From the NCBI GenBank assembly GCA_947456315.1, contig CANGRU010000008.1:1-15170 (forward strand): a DNA stretch of 15,170 nucleotides, in the 5' to 3' direction. Origin of the DNA: Beijerinckiaceae bacterium. GTDB taxonomy: Bacteria > Pseudomonadota > Alphaproteobacteria > Rhizobiales > Beijerinckiaceae. Below the pieces are notes generated by a model that made no database searches, had not been told where the DNA came from, and saw nothing but the letters and a program-made list of their open reading frames with translations. Made by a program: the position numbers and the translations under genes. Positions 12,266-15,170 of this stretch are shown piece by piece. Each line of letters opens with the position of its first letter. The first letter of the stretch is position 1.

Positions 12266-14133
12266 CAGGGGCTTTCATGCACGGGTGCCGGCTGCGCCGG
12301 TCGGTCTGAGGCTTTCTCTACAATATCCTGCGTCTCTTCCGATAGGCCTTGTGCCTTTTTGAGGGGCGGCGTCAGCGGTTCAGGCACAATTTGTGTCGCC
12401 GTCACAGCATCGAGGAAGCTTGCGCCTGCTTGTTGCATGGACAATCGGGCCAAATCACGGCGGCGCACGTCTTCCACAGCCTCGGCAGCGCGGCTGGCGT
12501 CTTCGATCACCTCCGACAAAGTGGCGCCGCCAAAGGCCAGCGCTGATTCGAAAGTTTCGCGCACCAGATAATCGGCGCCCTTTTCGGTCAGCTCCAGCGC
12601 ATGAATACGGTCATAAGCGCGCACATGAATGCGCGCGAGCGGGAAATGCTGTTTGATGAGTTCGACAATCAGGCTCGCCTGATCTTTGTGATCGACGCAA
12701 ATGGCGATGATCTTGGCCTCTGCCGCACCCGACGCGCGCAGCACATCAAGCCGTGTGCCGTCGCCGAAATAAACTTTGAAACCGAACCGCGCCGCATTGC
12801 GGATGCGCTCAATGTCATTGTCGATGATGGTGACATCCACACGCGCCGCCAGCAACACCTGCACCGCCATCTGGCCGAAGCGGCCAAAGCCGATCACCAG
12901 CACATTGCCGCGTGCGCCATCGGGCACGCCTTCTGCGGGCAGGGGCTCGTCCGGTCCGCGGGTGCGCTCGGCCAGAGTTTCGATTGCCTTGGCGACAAGC
13001 GGTCCTGCAATCATGGTGAGTGCGGCCAGCGCCGCCAGCAGATTGGCTGTTTCATTGGGCAGCAGTTTCACCGAGGCGGCAAGCGGAAACAGCACGAACG
13101 AAAATTCGCCAGCCGGCGTTAGCACGCCAGCCGCAGACAGGCTTTCGCAATGGCTGGAGCGCGAGACACGCATCAGTCCATAGACGATGACGCTTTTCAA
13201 CATGATGATGCCAAAGGCGCAGGCGAGCAGCAGCCAGACCTGTTTCAGCACCAGCCCCAGATCAATCGACATGCCGACCGACATGAAGAAAAGCCCCATC
13301 AACAGGCCGCGAAACGGCTCGATGTCGGCTTCCAGCTCATGCCGGAAATGCGATTCCGACAGCATCAGTCCGGCGAGAAAAGCGCCCAGCGCCATCGACA
13401 TGCCTGCATGCTCCATCAGCATGGCCGTGCCCAGCACCACCAGCAGGGCGGCGGCGGTCATCACTTCACGCGCACCTGTTTTGGCGAGAATGCGGAACAT
13501 CGGATTGAGCAAATAGCGTCCGGCAAAAATAACAGCCGCAATCGAACCCGCGCCGATGGCGATGCTGGTCAACATCGTGTGCCACTCGCTGGTGCCTGAG
13601 CGCGGTGCGACCAGCGGCACGAGGGCGAGCACAGGCACGACCAGCATGTCCTGCATGAGCAAGACGGCAAAAGCACGCCGCCCATATTTGCTTTGCAACG
13701 CGCCGCGCTCATCCAGCAATTGCAGCGCAATGGCGGTGGCCGAAAAAGCCAAAGCAATGCCGGTTGTCACGCCACCCCAGAATGGCATGTGAAACAAAGC
13801 CAATGCGACAGAGGCAATCGCCGCCGCACTCACCAGCATTTGCGCGGAGCCCAGCAGCAGAATGTCGGCGCGCATGGCGATCAGGCGCGAGGGTTTCAGC
13901 TCGAGACCGACGATGAAGAGCAAGAGCACCACGCCGAGCTCGGCAATATCGAGCGTGGTGGCGGCGTCCGCAATAAAGGCAAAGCCGGAGGGGCCGATGG
14001 CAATGCCCGCCACCAGATAGCCGATCACCGCACCAAGGCCTGCCAGCCGGAACAGGGGCACAGCGACCACGGCGCTGACCAGAAAGATCAATATGGAAAT
14101 CAGGAAGCCACCTGTCGGGCCGACCTCGGTCAT
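12265..14133 (-). CDS. KefB/KefC-type monovalent cation:proton antiporter (CPA2) with RCK/TrkA-N domain
   Basis: With the ATG start the protein is 622 residues. Residues about 9-390 form a 12-13 helix antiporter domain with GRRAFAVLLMQDM (151-163; QD at 161-162) and ADIEPFRGLLMGLFFMSVGM (279-298), both close to KefB/KefC. A cytosolic TrkA-N/RCK domain follows (about 409-530): nucleotide-binding GFGRFG (415-420), acidic D438 at the end of the second strand (TIIDND), then GDGT. There is no TrkA-C; instead a polar tail of about 90 residues with acidic and proline-rich parts. KefB/KefC are glutathione-gated K+ efflux systems that protect against electrophiles, but glutathione gating and the B/C choice cannot be decided here, so no symbol is given. 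A GTG at 14166 is an alternative start adding 11 residues. It is the first gene of a two-gene unit with the MATE exporter. Confidence 0.92.
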   Translation of the reverse strand: MTEVGPTGGFLISILIFLVSAVVAVPLFRLAGLGAVIGYLVAGIAIGPSGFAFIADAATTLDIAELGVVLLLFIVGLELKPSRLIAMRADILLLGSAQMLVSAAAIASVALALFHMPFWGGVTTGIALAFSATAIALQLLDERGALQSKYGRRAFAVLLMQDMLVVPVLALVPLVAPRSGTSEWHTMLTSIAIGAGSIAAVIFAGRYLLNPMFRILAKTGAREVMTAAALLVVLGTAMLMEHAGMSMALGAFLAGLMLSESHFRHELEADIEPFRGLLMGLFFMSVGMSIDLGLVLKQVWLLLACAFGIIMLKSVIVYGLMRVSRSSHCESLSAAGVLTPAGEFSFVLFPLAASVKLLPNETANLLAALAALTMIAGPLVAKAIETLAERTRGPDEPLPAEGVPDGARGNVLVIGFGRFGQMAVQVLLAARVDVTIIDNDIERIRNAARFGFKVYFGDGTRLDVLRASGAAEAKIIAICVDHKDQASLIVELIKQHFPLARIHVRAYDRIHALELTEKGADYLVRETFESALAFGGATLSEVIEDASRAAEAVEDVRRRDLARLSMQQAGASFLDAVTATQIVPEPLTPPLKKAQGLSEETQDIVEKASDRPAQPAPVHESP

Positions 14134-14282
14134 GACGCACTCATCAATGTCAGAAAAACAATTCACCCAACATAGGCCGGACCGGCGCGAATGCGAAGGG
14201 AAACGGGGGTAGCAGGGGACGCCGCCTTGACCTTGCCGCGGGCCTCGCCCAGAAAAGAGGTCTGACGATTGCCGGAGCCCCG
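14134..14282. promoter_or_regulatory. Divergent region between the cation antiporter and ispH
   Basis: This 149-base region must hold the promoters of both genes. I see a short palindrome GCCGG-A-CCGGC (14176-14186) and a TTGACC at 14227-14232 that could be an ispH -35 element, although no convincing -10 follows at the right distance. GGAG (14274-14277) lies 5 bases before the ispH ATG and is its likely ribosome site. Confidence 0.35.
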
Positions 14283-15170
14283 ATGGCCGACCGCCCGAAG
14301 ATGACGCTGTTTCTGTGTGCCCCCCGCGGTTTTTGCGCGGGCGTGGTGCGCGCCATCCATTGCGTCGAGCGGGCGCTCGAAATCTACGGCGCGCCGGTCT
14401 ATGTGCGCCATGAGATTGTTCACAACAAATATGTCGTCGATGATCTGAAGCAGAAGGGCGCGATCTTTGTCGAAGAGCTCGATGATGTGCCTGACACGCA
14501 AGCGCCGGTGATTTTCTCGGCGCATGGCGTGCCCAAATCCGTGCCCGAAGCCGCCCGCGCGCGCAATCTCATCGCCATTGATGCGACCTGTCCGCTGGTC
14601 ACCAAAGTCCATCGCGAGGCCGAGATCCATCACAAGCGCGGACGGCTCGTGATTCTGATTGGTCACAAGGGCCATCCGGAAGTGGTCGGCACAATGGGCC
14701 AGTTGCCGGAGGGTGCGGTGCTCTTGGTGGAAACGCCTGAGGATGTGGCTGCTCTCAACGTGCCGGCGGACCGCGAACTGGCTTTTGCCACGCAGACCAC
14801 TTTGTCGGTGGATGACACGCGCGACATGGTCAGCGCCTTGCAGGCGCGTTTTCCTGCCATTTACGGACCGCACAAAGAAGATATTTGCTACGCCACCACC
14901 AATCGGCAGGATGCGGTGAAAGTGGTCGCGCCCAAGGTTGAGGCCATGCTGGTGGTGGGCTCGCCCAATTCGTCCAACACACAGCGCCTGCGCGAAGTGG
15001 CCGAGACGGAAGGCTGTCGCGTATCGCGCCTGATCCTGCGGGCGGACGAGATTCCGTGGGATGATTTGCAAGGCGTCTCGCGTCTGGGCCTCACAGCGGG
15101 AGCATCTGCACCTGAAATCCTGATTGATGAAATTGTCGAGGCTTTGCGCGCGCGGTTTGACCTCACCATC
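14283..15170 (+). CDS. ispH: 4-hydroxy-3-methylbut-2-enyl diphosphate reductase IspH (LytB), 3' partial
   Basis: IspH carries out the last step of the MEP pathway, reducing HMBPP to IPP and DMAPP with a [4Fe-4S] cluster, in the cytoplasm. The first 296 residues are present and the frame is still open at the window end; family members have about 310-325, so only a short C-terminal piece is missing. Cluster cysteines are C18 (PRGFCAGV), C103 ([11 protein letters not shown]) and C202 ([11 protein letters not shown]). Substrate residues are H48 (HNKYVV), H81 (SAHGV), H131 and E133 ([11 protein letters not shown]), and the SSNTQRL and TAGASAPE segments. Start: ATG 14283 with GGAG 5 bases upstream; M7 is a second possibility. 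It is divergent from the cation antiporter. An open frame of 302 codons on the other strand is a shadow. Confidence 0.96.
   Translation, partial: MADRPKMTLFLCAPRGFCAGVVRAIHCVERALEIYGAPVYVRHEIVHNKYVVDDLKQKGAIFVEELDDVPDTQAPVIFSAHGVPKSVPEAARARNLIAIDATCPLVTKVHREAEIHHKRGRLVILIGHKGHPEVVGTMGQLPEGAVLLVETPEDVAALNVPADRELAFATQTTLSVDDTRDMVSALQARFPAIYGPHKEDICYATTNRQDAVKVVAPKVEAMLVVGSPNSSNTQRLREVAETEGCRVSRLILRADEIPWDDLQGVSRLGLTAGASAPEILIDEIVEALRARFDLTI

Noticed and set aside
14163..15071. 302-codon open frame on the - strand
   Set aside because: Antisense to ispH, whose cluster cysteines and substrate residues are all present; its product is rich in His, Arg and Gly without motifs.
126..15170. Defence system, toxin-antitoxin pair, phage or mobile element
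   Set aside because: I looked for integrases, transposases, nucleases, repeats flanking genes and small paired genes. The kinase could recall a defence kinase, but its USP fusion and neighbours fit housekeeping stress signalling.

Overview
The window looks like chromosomal core DNA from an alphaproteobacterium, most likely of the order Hyphomicrobiales (Rhizobiales). The evidence is a set of markers typical of that group: the small families DUF2093, DUF4170 and an apparent DUF6101; a plant-type glutamate-cysteine ligase; the gene string cysQ, DUF4170, waaA, lpxK; a kinase fused to a universal stress domain; and GC-rich, codon-biased genes. I see no insertion sequence, integrase, phage gene, CRISPR array, tRNA or rRNA. 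The content is mostly housekeeping and envelope functions, and I do not see a convincing new defence or mobile system.

Layout, left to right. Positions 1-1843 (+ strand): the tail of an unidentified gene, then a Ser/Thr protein kinase with a C-terminal universal stress domain, then DUF2093. Positions 1830-5214 (- strand): a lipid A/Kdo operon read as cysQ, DUF4170, waaA, lpxK, with a TGATG overlap between waaA and lpxK. Positions 5215-5541: a 327-base intergenic region with a perfect palindrome and two hairpins. Positions 5542-6444 (+): an exported beta-barrel protein of unknown role. Positions 6441-7181 (-): rsmE. Positions 7343-8722 (+): gshA. Positions 8829-9338 (+): a DUF6101-like protein. 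Positions 9335-10734 (-): a small cysteine-containing periplasmic protein followed by ubiA, joined by a GTGA overlap. Positions 10877-14133 (-): a KefB/KefC-type cation/proton antiporter followed by a MATE exporter, joined by a TGATG overlap. Positions 14283-15170 (+): ispH, cut by the window end.

Shared functions. WaaA and LpxK both act in lipid A-Kdo assembly at the inner membrane. GshA, the KefB/KefC-type antiporter and the MATE pump could all contribute to electrophile or toxic-compound stress, but they are not one operon. IspH and UbiA are both isoprenoid-related: IspH makes the C5 units and UbiA attaches the polyprenyl chain in ubiquinone synthesis.

Items most worth a second look are the degenerate nucleotide motif of the kinase-fused stress domain; three strong hairpins whose bases all lie 21 nt upstream of a start codon; the perfect GAATTGG-A-CCAATTC palindrome between cysQ and the outer-membrane gene; three tail-to-tail gene overlaps; and several genes whose best start is GTG or TTG.
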